A stretch of DNA of 13,008 nucleotides from Spirochaetaceae bacterium. Its GTDB lineage: Bacteria > Spirochaetota > Spirochaetia > Treponematales > Breznakiellaceae. How positions within the stretch are numbered: the stretch's first letter is position 1; every line of letters starts with the position of its first letter. Below, piece by piece: positions 7,220 through 12,913 of this stretch. Both the position numbers and the translations under genes were made by a program. Location of the stretch: assembly GCA_031284085.1 (NCBI GenBank), contig JAITAM010000073.1:1-13008 (forward strand). The letters run 5' to 3'. The notes below the pieces were generated by a model. That model ran no database searches. It saw only the letters and a list, made by a program, of their open reading frames with translations, and was not told where the DNA came from.

Positions 7220-7569
7220 TGTTACTCCTTTTTTTTAAGGCTTAAAGCCTTGTCTTAGGCAGGCGGGAGCCGCCGTTTAACGAGGGCGGACTTGAGACCC
7301 TACCTTTTCTTTCTGTTAATCCGAGTTGGATTACAACCCTGATCCGACTAAACCGCCAAAGCCAAACGGCTTTGACCTGCCCTTGAGGTCTGCCTCTTTT
7401 TGAGCCGCACCTTCAACTATTCTTGCGGAACTGATCTTTCTTTTTATAAAGAAGCATACATTTTTCCGCTCTTATCAAGAATACCATACTCACAAGAGAT
7501 ATTTTCCTCTCTAAGAACACTTCATTTTTAACTAAGAATACTCCATTTTCGGTCTGCATTTGCTGCTTA
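7220..7569 (-). promoter_or_regulatory. Structured leader/control region of the nitrogenase-like genes
   Basis: No gene is seen here. On the minus strand this region should carry the promoter and 5' leader of the NifD-like gene. A 7-bp perfect hairpin (caaagcc/ggctttg, 7357-7374) and a short palindrome (aaggct/agcctt, about 7238-7252) immediately before the ribosome binding site are visible. Two direct repeats starting ctaagaa lie 21 bp apart at 7511-7529 and 7532-7549, with a weaker third at about 7475. I could not identify a convincing -35/-10 pair, a sigma-54 site, or a known riboswitch class. A TTTATAAA block at about 7443-7450 is the best -10-like candidate. Confidence 0.4.
7511..7549. 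repeat. 21-bp-period direct repeat, possible operator
   Basis: The block ctaagaacacttcattttt (7511-7529) is followed by ctaagaatactccatttt (7532-7549), two mismatches, with starts 21 bp apart (two helical turns). It is about 300 bp upstream of the NifD-like start, outside the dispersed repeats. A regulator-binding role is inference. Confidence 0.4.
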
Positions 7570-7838
7570 CAGGCAAGAAGCCGTATGCTGGCCTGAGGTC
7601 TGACCCCTGGTCCCGCTTCCTACAGGCAAAAAGCCGTACGCCTGTCCCGTTACAAGAACCTTAGAAACAGGCTAGCCTGACCCCTTGTCCCGCTTCTTGC
7701 AGGCAAAAAGCCGTACGCCTGTCCCGTTACAAGAACCTTAGAAACAGGCTGGCCTGACCCCTTGCCCCGCTTCCTACAGGCAAAAAGCCGTACGCCTGTC
7801 CCTGTTACAAAAACCTTTGAAACAGGCTAGCCTGCCTG
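7570..7838. repeat. 77-bp tandem repeat array
   Basis: Units begin at 7623, 7700 and 7777, each with caggcaaaaagccgtacgcc, giving an exact 77-bp period. Units 1 and 2 differ at about four positions. Unit 3 diverges in its last third, where it runs into the metQ stop codon. A degenerate 53-bp unit starts at 7570. Each unit contains two short inverted repeats (caggc/gcctg, and cctgt/acagg spanning ccttagaaacagg). The units are contiguous with no unique spacers. The core is the same as that of the dispersed repeats elsewhere, in inverse orientation. Confidence 0.85.
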
Positions 7839-8750
7839 CTAGAAGGCGGGAATAACTGCACCTTTGTATTTCTCCTCGATAAATTGACGCACGTCTTCAC
7901 TGGTCAAAGCTTGGTATAAAGCCTTGATAGCAGGATCGTTTACCCTGCTGGATTTTACTCCAAGAATATTCGCATAAGGAGAATCCTTCCCTTCTCTAAA
8001 AAGGACCGTCCCAGTATCTATTCCAGCCTCAAGCACCTTATTCGTGTTGGTGATGTAGGCGTCAAACTGATCCCGCACCCGAATAATCGCAGCCGAATCC
8101 AACTCCACAAGGGTAATTGGCTTTATATACTCGGCCACGTCCAAAGTGGTGGTGGAATAAACATCCATGTCCTCCTTCAACCTGATAAACCCGTTCTCCG
8201 CCAGTATGGTTAAAGCCCGAAACTCATTAGTCGCATCGTTCGGTATGGCAATCGTTGCATTGTCAGGCAGCTCTTCCTTTGTCCGATGCACCTCAGAATA
8301 AGCGCCTATGGGTTCAACATGTATGTTCCCCGCATTTACCACATCGTAGCCCTGCTCAGCCACCACCGATTTCAAATAGGGTTCATGCTGGAAGAAGTTC
8401 GCGTCGAATTCTCCTACCGATGTCTTTTCGTTTGAAGTGGTGCCGTCAATGACGGTAACAATCTCAAGGTCTATTCCCTGCACCGCAAGCTTGGGAGAGA
8501 CGAATTCAAGCAGCTCCGTGTGAGGCACTAAATCTGCTACCACCACCAGTTTTGTCCGTTCCAAAGCAGCGCCGGCCACCTCAACCGTGGCGCTTGTCTC
8601 AGGAGAAGCGCTCTTGTTTTGCTCATTTTTATTTCGTTCGCAGCTTGCGGTTATGAAAACCATCATAACCATAATCATTTCTAGAGCTCTCGGAACCCTT
8701 TTTAGAGCTTCATGTTTATCCGCCCAAGAAAAACCAACTACCCTTTTCAT
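7839..8750 (-). CDS. metQ: MetQ-like substrate-binding lipoprotein
   Basis: This 303-residue NlpA/MetQ-family protein is the periplasmic-face binding component of a methionine-type ABC importer. A lipobox (FITASC, lipidated Cys37) follows a hydrophobic stretch, IMVMMVF. The n-region is unusually long (about 24 residues), yet aaggag six bases before the ATG at 8750 supports this start over M24. The mature protein shows TKLVVVADLVPHTELL, then GEFDANFFQHEPYL and ITNTNKVLEAG, all typical of MetQ. The segment that normally reads Y-x-x-P-N before the GE-D-A-N motif is GTTSNEKTSVGE here, so the ligand may not be plain methionine; a methylthio compound or methionine derivative is possible. It lies 57 bp after metI across a strong hairpin. 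The stop codon abuts the tandem array. Confidence 0.9.
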   Translation of the reverse strand: MKRVVGFSWADKHEALKRVPRALEMIMVMMVFITASCERNKNEQNKSASPETSATVEVAGAALERTKLVVVADLVPHTELLEFVSPKLAVQGIDLEIVTVIDGTTSNEKTSVGEFDANFFQHEPYLKSVVAEQGYDVVNAGNIHVEPIGAYSEVHRTKEELPDNATIAIPNDATNEFRALTILAENGFIRLKEDMDVYSTTTLDVAEYIKPITLVELDSAAIIRVRDQFDAYITNTNKVLEAGIDTGTVLFREGKDSPYANILGVKSSRVNDPAIKALYQALTSEDVRQFIEEKYKGAVIPAF

Positions 8751-8774
8751 ACAATACTCCTTAATACAATCAAT

Positions 8775-8797
8775 ACAATCAGCCGCCGGCTGATTGT
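8775..8797 (+). terminator. Hairpin with T-run between metI and metQ (plus-strand sense)
   Basis: A 10-bp perfect stem (acaatcagcc/ggctgattgt) with a 3-base loop is followed on the plus strand by six T residues, the layout of an intrinsic terminator for antisense transcription. In the gene-sense (minus) direction the T-run becomes an A-run before the hairpin, so it would not terminate well there. In the mRNA it may instead act as an intercistronic stem that protects or processes the metN-metI and metQ segments. Confidence 0.5.
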
Positions 8798-8807
8798 TTT
8801 TTGCCGC

Positions 8808-9521
8808 CTATATCAAATGGCGTCTTTTCAAGATATACCGTGCGACTCTTTCGCCTAAAAACTGCACCGCGTTTACCAAAACAATAAGCACCAGCACGGA
8901 GGCAATAAGGATATCCGCACGGAAACGGTTATAACCGAAGCGCACCGCTACGTCCCCTAGCCCGCCTGCGCCAAAAGACCCCGCCAATGCGGTAGTGGAG
9001 ATGATCGCTATGATGGCAATGGTGAAGTTGCGCACCAAAGCTGGCAGCGCCTCAGGCAGCATGATCTTAAAAACAATTTCTCTATTCCGTGCGCCCATCG
9101 CTTTTGCCGCCTCCAATTTGCCTTTGGAGACTTCCACTATGCTGCTTTCCACCAAGCGGGCGAACATTGGGATACACGTTATCGCCAAAGCAATAATACA
9201 AGCCTTAGGGCCGTAGGATATGCCGATGATCAGCCGTGAAAGCGGGAGCGTTAAGATGATGATGATCATTGACGGCATGGAACGGAGGGCGTTGATAACC
9301 GCCCCTACCACCGAATTGAAAATCGGCATGGGGTAAAGTCCGTCTTTATCGGTCAGTACTAAGAGTATTCCTAAGATGAGGCCGAAAAAGCCGGTCAGCA
9401 CGGTAGTAAGCAAGACCATATAGAGCGTTTGGCTGATGGAAGGAGTTACAATCCCCCACGTTGATGCGCTAAAAGCGTTCTTTATGGTGGTTAATAATTT
9501 GGTAAGTCCGCCGTTGTTCAT
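8808..9521 (-). CDS. metI: MetI-like ABC transporter permease
   Basis: This 237-residue inner-membrane permease has about five hydrophobic membrane segments. They include the stretches around TLYMVLLTTVLTGFFGLILG, VVGAVINALRSMPSMIIII, ACIIALAITCIPM, IAIIAIISTTALAG and ILIASVLVLIVLV. The coupling-helix region EAAKAMGARNREIVFKIMLPEALP is the EAA motif that contacts the ATPase. SFGAGGLGDVAVRFGYNRF is strongly MetI-like. An upstream TTG at 9542 extends the frame, but the ATG at 9521 overlaps the metN stop as ATGA, the standard arrangement for translational coupling, and is preferred. It works with MetN and MetQ to import methionine or a related sulfur compound. Confidence 0.92.
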   Translation of the reverse strand: MNNGGLTKLLTTIKNAFSASTWGIVTPSISQTLYMVLLTTVLTGFFGLILGILLVLTDKDGLYPMPIFNSVVGAVINALRSMPSMIIIILTLPLSRLIIGISYGPKACIIALAITCIPMFARLVESSIVEVSKGKLEAAKAMGARNREIVFKIMLPEALPALVRNFTIAIIAIISTTALAGSFGAGGLGDVAVRFGYNRFRADILIASVLVLIVLVNAVQFLGERVARYILKRRHLI

Positions 9522-10306
9522 ATACCGCTGCCGTCCTGCCAATCATGGTTTGAAAAATCCCTGTTTATCTTCATAAATAGTTTTGCTGTTTCGCTTTTTG
9601 GATTGCTAAATATGCTTTTTACGCTTCCGGCCTCTACTATAAGCCCTTCTTCAAGAACCGCAACGCGGCTGCACGCATACCGGATTAAATCAAGCTCATG
9701 GGTGATGAGGACAATGGTAAGTCCCAGCTTTTTATTGATGTCCATGAGCAAATCCAGAATGGAAAGGGATGTGAGAGGGTCTAAAGCAGAGGTAGCCTCA
9801 TCACTCAACAAAATATCCGGATGATTTGCCAGCGCCCGTGCGATGCCGACTCTTTGTTTCTGTCCGCCTGAAAGCTGCCCGGGATAAAAATCCCATTTTC
9901 CTGAAAGTCCCACTAAGTCCAGTATCTCCATGACCCGTTTTTTTATAGTATCCCGTTTTTCTCCGGCAACCTCCAAAGGAAAGGAGACATTGCCGAAAAC
10001 GGTGCGGGAGTCTAAGAGGTTGAACTGTTGGAAGATGATACCGATCTTTTGCCGATATTTTTCAAGCTCTCGAAGCGAAAGACCGGTAACTTCTCTGCCG
10101 CCTAAAGTAATGGTTCCGGAATCGGGAGTTTCAAGTCGGTTGATACAGCGGATAAGGGTTGTTTTACCCGCGCCGCTGAACCCCACAATACCAAAAACAT
10201 CACCTTTTTCGATTTCCAGATTGATCCCTTTCAAGACGGCAAAGTTTTTTCCACGGCTTTGGAAAGTTTTCTGTAAACCTTCTATCCGTATAAATGCTTC
10301 AGACAT
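9518..10306 (-). CDS. metN: MetN-like ABC transporter ATPase lacking the regulatory domain
   Basis: The 262-residue ATPase powers the MetNIQ importer. Walker A is GFSGAGKTT (42-50), the Q-loop is near 93, the signature is LSGGQ (145-149), Walker B is ILLSDE (165-170) and the H-loop His is at 203. Classical MetN is about 340 residues and ends in a NIL (ACT-like) domain that binds methionine and shuts the transporter down. Here the protein stops about 20 residues after the end of the nucleotide-binding domain, so that domain is absent with no sign of a frameshift into it. I infer transport that is not feedback-inhibited by internal methionine. The start codon has only a weak Shine-Dalgarno (agaaag) and lies 26 bp after metY; the stop overlaps the metI ATG. 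Confidence 0.93.
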   Translation of the reverse strand: MSEAFIRIEGLQKTFQSRGKNFAVLKGINLEIEKGDVFGIVGFSGAGKTTLIRCINRLETPDSGTITLGGREVTGLSLRELEKYRQKIGIIFQQFNLLDSRTVFGNVSFPLEVAGEKRDTIKKRVMEILDLVGLSGKWDFYPGQLSGGQKQRVGIARALANHPDILLSDEATSALDPLTSLSILDLLMDINKKLGLTIVLITHELDLIRYACSRVAVLEEGLIVEAGSVKSIFSNPKSETAKLFMKINRDFSNHDWQDGSGI

Positions 10307-10332
10307 GGTTAAATCTTTCTAAATTCCTGTAA

Positions 10333-11640
10333 TTAGGATGCGCCAAATACTTTGGCGAAAGCCTGCTCCAGATCGGCTATCAAATCTTCAGGGTCTTCCA
10401 AGCCAAGAGAAAGGCGGATCAGATTTGACTCTATAGCGGCGTACTCTTGTTCTTCCTGAGTCAATTCGCTGTGAGTTGTTTTTGGAGAATTGACAATCAA
10501 TGATCTGGCATCTCCTACATTGACATGGTAGCTCCACAGCTGTATCGCATTAAGGAATGCCTCGCTCTCTTCTATAGTTCCCTTGAACCCAAAGGAAAAG
10601 ATGCCGGGGATGCCCTTAGAGAAGTATTTCTTGCCGCGCTGGTAATACCGGCTCGACTCCAACCCTGAATACTGTATCCATGCGACATGTTTATTTTTCT
10701 CCAAGTAGGCAACTACTTTTTTGGCATTTTCAAGCTGTTTTTGTACCCGTTCAGAGAGCGTTTCAATGCCGATAAGCGTTAGATAGGCATCAAAAGGGCC
10801 AAGGGCAGCGCCAAAGTAGTTAAGGTATGTTAAGCGGATTCGGCTTACAAACGGCGCTTGCGGTACAGCTTCTAAGAAGCTGCGCTTTTTGCCGGTACTT
10901 CGATCACGGAGGACGTACTCTTCTTTCTGCAACTGGGGAAAGTTCCCGTTATCCCAGGGGAATTTGCCGGTTTCTACTATTAAACCGGCGATCAAATTGC
11001 CATGTCCATTGAGGGCTTTTGTTGCAGAATAAATGACGATGTCTGCGCCATACTGGATTGGGTTAAGGAGATATGGAGTTGCAAAGGTATTATCCACTAC
11101 AAGCGGGATACCGTGCCGGTGGGCAAGTGCCGCAAGAGCTTCAAGATCGGCAATAGCGCCGGTTGGATTGCCGATTGATTCAACAAAGATAGCCTTAGTA
11201 TCCGGCTTAATCTCTTTTTCCAGTTCCGAAGGATTATCAATAAGAGCCTTAGACTGATCGAAATGGATACCAAAATTAGGGAAAATCCGCTGAAAAGCAT
11301 CGCTGCTTCCACCGTACAGATAGGGACTTGCCAGTATCCGGCCGCCGCCTTCTGCTAAGGTTAGAAGCGTATAGGAAATTGCCGCCATACCGGAAGCAAG
11401 CGCAAGAGCTGCGCTGCCGCCGTCAAGCTCCGCAACCCGCCGCTCCAGAATATCTACCGTCGGGTTATTTACCCGCGTGTATAAAAACCCCGGTTCAGTC
11501 AATGCAAAAAGCCCGTCGGCGTTTTTGGTATCACGGAATTCATAAGCCGTTGTTTGATAGATCGGCGGCGAAACCGCCTGATTATGTAAAGCCGGATCAT
11601 AGGCGGCTCTGACTTTAAGTGTGTCAAAATGATAAGACAT
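10333..11640 (-). CDS. metY: O-acetylhomoserine sulfhydrylase / aminocarboxypropyltransferase
   Basis: This PLP-dependent Cys/Met-metabolism family enzyme has 435 residues, the usual length for O-acetylhomoserine sulfhydrylase. It swaps the acetyl group of O-acetyl-L-homoserine for sulfide (giving homocysteine) or methanethiol (giving methionine directly). The PLP lysine is K208 in YSATKALNGHG. YTRVNNPTVD (54-63), ALASGMAAI (79-87), VESIGNPTGAI (153-163) and VVDNTFATP (181-189) are the other family landmarks, and SLGLEDPEDLIADLEQAF is at the C-terminus. The long insert around residues 225-255 is typical of MetY rather than cystathionine gamma-synthase. The start follows gaggag. Its position next to a nitrogenase-like reductase and MetNIQ suggests the methanethiol reaction is the relevant one here. 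Confidence 0.93.
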   Translation of the reverse strand: MSYHFDTLKVRAAYDPALHNQAVSPPIYQTTAYEFRDTKNADGLFALTEPGFLYTRVNNPTVDILERRVAELDGGSAALALASGMAAISYTLLTLAEGGGRILASPYLYGGSSDAFQRIFPNFGIHFDQSKALIDNPSELEKEIKPDTKAIFVESIGNPTGAIADLEALAALAHRHGIPLVVDNTFATPYLLNPIQYGADIVIYSATKALNGHGNLIAGLIVETGKFPWDNGNFPQLQKEEYVLRDRSTGKKRSFLEAVPQAPFVSRIRLTYLNYFGAALGPFDAYLTLIGIETLSERVQKQLENAKKVVAYLEKNKHVAWIQYSGLESSRYYQRGKKYFSKGIPGIFSFGFKGTIEESEAFLNAIQLWSYHVNVGDARSLIVNSPKTTHSELTQEEQEYAAIESNLIRLSLGLEDPEDLIADLEQAFAKVFGAS

Positions 11641-11669
11641 ATATTACTCCTCTGTTTATTTGGCTATTT

Positions 11670-11694
11670 CACCCCACGCATTTTCTGTGGGGTG
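11670..11694. promoter_or_regulatory. Perfect 8-bp hairpin before metY
   Basis: caccccac and gtggggtg form a perfect GC-rich stem with a 9-base loop in the 64-bp gap between the cyclase stop and the metY start. Neither side is followed by a T-run, so a terminator is unlikely; an mRNA-stability or processing element is more plausible. Confidence 0.5.
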
Positions 11695-11704
11695 CGGCGC
11701 TCAA

Positions 11705-12520
11705 TTATTTTGGGCTTATAGCCCAAACCCGACTGGTAAAACCCGTTCCATTTTTTAGTTTAGGGAACGTAACAAAAACGATTGCTCCAACCGAAGGTAC
11801 TTGGTCGAGATTTTTTAACAGCTCTACATTTAATCTGCCGTGATCAAGAACGTAATCTTCACCGATAAAACCGACGGTTGAACCGGTGAGTGCAGAATCG
11901 GTGTCCGGTGTTTCATGCCCTACCACCGCCGCATTACGTACCTCAATAAGGTATTTAAGCGCTTCAATATCCCAACCCGGATAATGAGAATTACCGCTCT
12001 CATCTTTATTTTCATATTCAATAGCTGTCCGTTTTGACCAATCGCTACGGAATGCAACAAACGATCCTGAGGGGATTTGTCCGTACTGTGCTTCCCAATC
12101 TAAGATATCCTGTTTGGTGAGGACATAATCCGCATTAGCAGCAACTGCCGCGGATCTATCAATGACTACCAAAGGATAAACTAAGTCCTGCACATTGTAC
12201 TCGTGTGTGAGCCGTCCGTTAGGATCAAAATGCCCGGGAAAATCGGTATGCGTGCCGTACTGTCCGGATAACGTGTATTGATAAGCAAGAAAAACACCAT
12301 CGGTATTTTCAAATGTATAGAGCGGTTTTATCTCAAGCGGATTAAATCCATACCAGTGCGGTGTATCAGGGCTTAGCTCAAAGCTCAAGTCCACCCATTG
12401 GTAATCGGATTTCCATTGTTCAAGTGTATTCCATAAAGTGTATGTACTATCCCTTCTCGCACTTGCAAATGCGAGGAGGGAGTTTACGACTAGCAGTACT
12501 ACTAATAGATTTTTTTTCAT
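11705..12520 (-). CDS. Secreted cyclase-family metal-dependent hydrolase
   Basis: This 271-residue protein belongs to the cyclase / kynurenine-formamidase-like family (isatin hydrolase, Pfam cyclase), which hydrolyses amide or ester bonds using a bound metal. MKKNLLVVLL then NSLLAFASA is a signal peptide (about 1-21) with no lipobox cysteine, so it is probably periplasmic. The metal motif is GQYGTHTDFPGHF (86-98): H91, D93 and H97 are present, but the first histidine of the usual H-x-G-T-H-x-D-x-P-x-H is Gln87, as I recall for a GQWGTH-type subfamily. VGHETPDTDS (200-209) is the second conserved block. An ATG at 12556 extends the frame, but ggagg ten bases before the ATG at 12520 selects the latter. 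It is first in the minus-strand locus, 64 bp from metY. Its substrate is unknown. Confidence 0.82.
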   Translation of the reverse strand: MKKNLLVVLLVVNSLLAFASARRDSTYTLWNTLEQWKSDYQWVDLSFELSPDTPHWYGFNPLEIKPLYTFENTDGVFLAYQYTLSGQYGTHTDFPGHFDPNGRLTHEYNVQDLVYPLVVIDRSAAVAANADYVLTKQDILDWEAQYGQIPSGSFVAFRSDWSKRTAIEYENKDESGNSHYPGWDIEALKYLIEVRNAAVVGHETPDTDSALTGSTVGFIGEDYVLDHGRLNVELLKNLDQVPSVGAIVFVTFPKLKNGTGFTSRVWAISPK

Positions 12521-12559
12521 TTCAAAAATTCCTCCATAAATACTATAAAATTGCATTCT

Positions 12560-12598
12560 TTAATAATATTCCAGTTGACAGATACAGAATTTTATCAT
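12560..12598 (-). CDS. Possible 12-codon leader peptide ORF
   Basis: An ATG at 12598 with gaggagg five bases upstream opens a 12-codon frame, MIKFCICQLEYY, ending in TAA. It lies inside the mRNA leader, about 45 bases after the predicted transcription start and 39 bp before the cyclase gene. Two cysteine codons flank an isoleucine. The ataaaatt at its start is complementary to aattttat downstream, so ribosome position could alter the fold. The Shine-Dalgarno is the strongest in the leader. Its regulatory role is inference; a chance ORF is the alternative. Confidence 0.5.
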   Translation of the reverse strand: MIKFCICQLEYY

Positions 12599-12649
12599 GA
12601 TAACCTCCTCATGGTGAGCAATTCCCTATAAAAATACTAGGTAAAGAGC

Positions 12650-12677
12650 ATTATAGCTATTTATATTTTTTTGTCAA
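12650..12677 (-). promoter_or_regulatory. Strong sigma-70 promoter of the cyclase-met locus
   Basis: On the minus strand TTGACA (12677-12672) and TATAAT (12655-12650) are both perfect consensus, with a 16-bp A/T-rich spacer. Transcription would start near 12643, leaving a leader of about 120 bases before the cyclase ATG. No competing gene is in that direction, so it is the natural promoter for the cyclase, metY and metNIQ genes, and possibly beyond. Confidence 0.85.
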
Positions 12678-12869
12678 GCGTTATTCCTACCAAATACATA
12701 AAGATTACAAGACAGCTTCTTTCTAAGTTTCGCTGTTATATCAGAAGTGGTGTACGGCTTTTTGCCTGATAGGGAGAAGCTGGAGGTCTGTCCCTTGAAG
12801 ATTTATTTTTCAAGATTTTTGCTCCTCTATTGAAGCAAAAAGGCAAGTCTCACCCGTACTAAGTGTACT
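12678..12869. other. Intergenic region with repeat copy and small hairpins
   Basis: This lies between the minus-strand promoter and the plus-strand transposase-like start. Apart from the repeat copy, two AT-rich stems are seen: cttgaa/ttcaag (12794-12814, followed by atttttg) and tttttgc/gcaaaaa (12816-12841). The first is a weak terminator candidate on the plus strand. No promoter for the transposase-like gene is obvious. Confidence 0.4.
12712..12773 (+). repeat. Dispersed intergenic repeat, copy near the transposase-like gene
   Basis: cttctttctaagtttcg, a tatcagaagtggtgtacgg block, and ctttttgcctgatagg follow the order of the copy at 529-592. The gtacggctttttgcct core is identical to the reverse complement of the 77-bp array core. 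Confidence 0.6.
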
Positions 12870-12913
12870 ATGTCAAGGAAACTTAGAGGCTCAACTGACA
12901 AGGGTGAGACTTG
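12844..12913. repeat. 12-bp inverted repeat enclosing the transposase start codon
   Basis: caagtctcaccc (12844-12855) and gggtgagacttg (12902-12913) are perfect reverse complements separated by 46 bases. The ATG at 12870 lies in the loop. In a read-through transcript this stem would hide the translation start, as leader stems do in some IS200-type transposons. Confidence 0.55.

Noticed and set aside
7385..7401. Small hairpin (gagg/cctc) plus T5 as a plus-strand terminator
   Set aside because: The stem is only 4 bp and no plus-strand gene lies upstream.
7471..7500. S-box (SAM-I) riboswitch start suggested by ctcttatcaaga
   Set aside because: The motif lies on the plus strand, opposite to the genes, and the conserved downstream helices and core of the S-box are not found.
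7440..7560. Sigma-54 promoter for the NifD-like gene
   Set aside because: No GG-N10-GC pair in the right orientation was found; tggtattcttgat only partly resembles the consensus.
7570..7838. CRISPR array
   Set aside because: The 77-bp units are contiguous and contain no unique spacers, and no cas gene is present.
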